19,988 nucleotides of DNA from the NCBI GenBank assembly GCA_031265025.1, contig JAISDF010000108.1, positions 1-19,988 of the forward strand, written 5' to 3'. Both the position numbers and the translations under genes were made by a program. The notes beneath the pieces are model-generated. The model had not been told where the DNA came from. It made no database searches and saw only the letters and a list, made by a program, of their open reading frames with translations. The DNA comes from Spirochaetaceae bacterium. GTDB taxonomy: Bacteria > Spirochaetota > Spirochaetia > Treponematales > Breznakiellaceae. This document shows positions 19,684-19,988 of this stretch, in pieces. Each line of letters begins with the position of its first letter. Position 1 is the first letter of the stretch.

Positions 19684-19722
19684 TTTGCTAATTGTCAAAT
19701 TACTAATTGTACAATTAGCAAA
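19684..19722 (+). repeat. Inverted repeat with an internal third half-site, candidate operator
   Basis: TTTGCTAATTGT (19684-19695) is exactly inverted as ACAATTAGCAAA (19711-19722). A further half-site CTAATTGT (19703-19710) abuts the right arm, making the perfect 16-nt palindrome 19703-19718. The repeat lies between the predicted start and the ribosome site GGAG (19724-19727). Confidence 0.75.
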
Positions 19723-19733
19723 TTGGAGAAGCG

Positions 19734-19988
19734 ATGTTTGTAGGCAGGGAGCGGGAGCTGGAAACCCTTGAAGGGTACTATGCGCAGCCGGGATTCAATT
19801 TTACGGACCTGGGCCGCTGGTGGGGCTCCAATCCCGCCCTGCGCAGGGAAGAGGAAATAGACATCATGGCGTATAACGGAGATGAACAAAGCGCCATATT
19901 TGGCGAGTGCAAATGGCGGAACGCAAAGACCGGCGTTGACGTATTTGCCGATCTGGTCCGCAAGTCTGAACTGTTCCACCAGTTCAAA
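19734..19988 (+). pseudogene. AAA-ATPase/DUF234 gene with ATPase core deleted (partial at window end)
   Basis: Seen: ATG 19734, GGAG upstream, open for 85 codons to the window edge. Residues 1-21 (MFVGRERELETLEGYYAQPGF) match the start of archaeal/bacterial AAA ATPases that have DUF234 at their C-terminus. In those proteins this start is followed within a few residues by a GRRRVGKT Walker A. Here residue 22 onwards is instead GRWWGSN, REEEIDIMAYNG and FGECKWRN, the DUF234 nuclease-like C-terminal domain. The simplest reading is an in-frame deletion of roughly 300 or more residues, giving a mini-protein that keeps the ExK-type core (EIDIM...GECKW). It may be a remnant or a functional small nuclease-like protein. 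Confidence 0.7.

Overview
The window looks like a chromosomal segment of a spirochete, most likely a Treponema-type organism with fairly high GC. The evidence is a treponeme-style FlgM behind a textbook sigma-28 promoter, a flagellar export-related pair inside the rpsP-trmD-rplS operon, HD-GYP and GGDEF proteins, a pfs-luxS pair and several spirochete-like hypothetical proteins. The assignment rests on gene content and remembered family features, not on a database search.

Layout. (1) 1-2044, minus strand: a PQ-loop-like membrane protein, a Fur/Zur repressor behind a strong Fur-box palindrome, a small exported cysteine/histidine protein and the start of a ZnuA-type zinc-binding protein. Together they form a zinc-uptake regulon. 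(2) 2270-10674, plus strand: thirteen genes with no gap above 50 nt and many start/stop overlaps. They are rpsP, a KH protein, rimM, trmD, rplS, a FliK/YlqG-like protein, an FlhB C-terminal homologue, an HD-GYP protein, a YraN nuclease-like protein, a FlgM-like small protein, a CCHC zinc-finger protein, a GGDEF diguanylate cyclase, mtnN and luxS. (Counting each of these separately gives fourteen reading frames.) Ribosome maturation, flagellar export, c-di-GMP turnover and AI-2/SAH recycling are therefore physically coupled. (3) 10745-11490: tRNA-Gly(CCC) with its own near-consensus promoter, then a HigBA-like toxin-antitoxin pair. (4) 11607-14845, minus strand: a SPOUT RNA methyltransferase, a Fe-ADH family protein that has lost its metal-binding histidines, flgM and rsmI. 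(5) 14862-16393, plus strand: a membrane-anchored double zinc ribbon protein overlapping a lipoprotein zinc peptidase. (6) 16554-19539: an AraC-type regulator divergent from an exported FAD lipoprotein and an FMN-binding lipoprotein, a likely extracytoplasmic flavin-based reductase. (7) 19649-19988: a promoter, a large inverted repeat and the start of a gene that appears to be an AAA-ATPase/DUF234 gene with its ATPase core deleted.

The most interesting items are the long mixed operon with opposed c-di-GMP enzymes and a second FlgM-like protein, the divergently regulated flavin lipoprotein pair with unusual active-site residues, a degenerate Fe-ADH pseudoenzyme, a repeated 10-12-mer that builds an insertion in TrmD, and two promoters placed so that their transcripts would be leaderless. 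No CRISPR array, rRNA, IS element or prophage was seen. No gene-free stretch exceeds 300 nt; the longest is 2045-2269.
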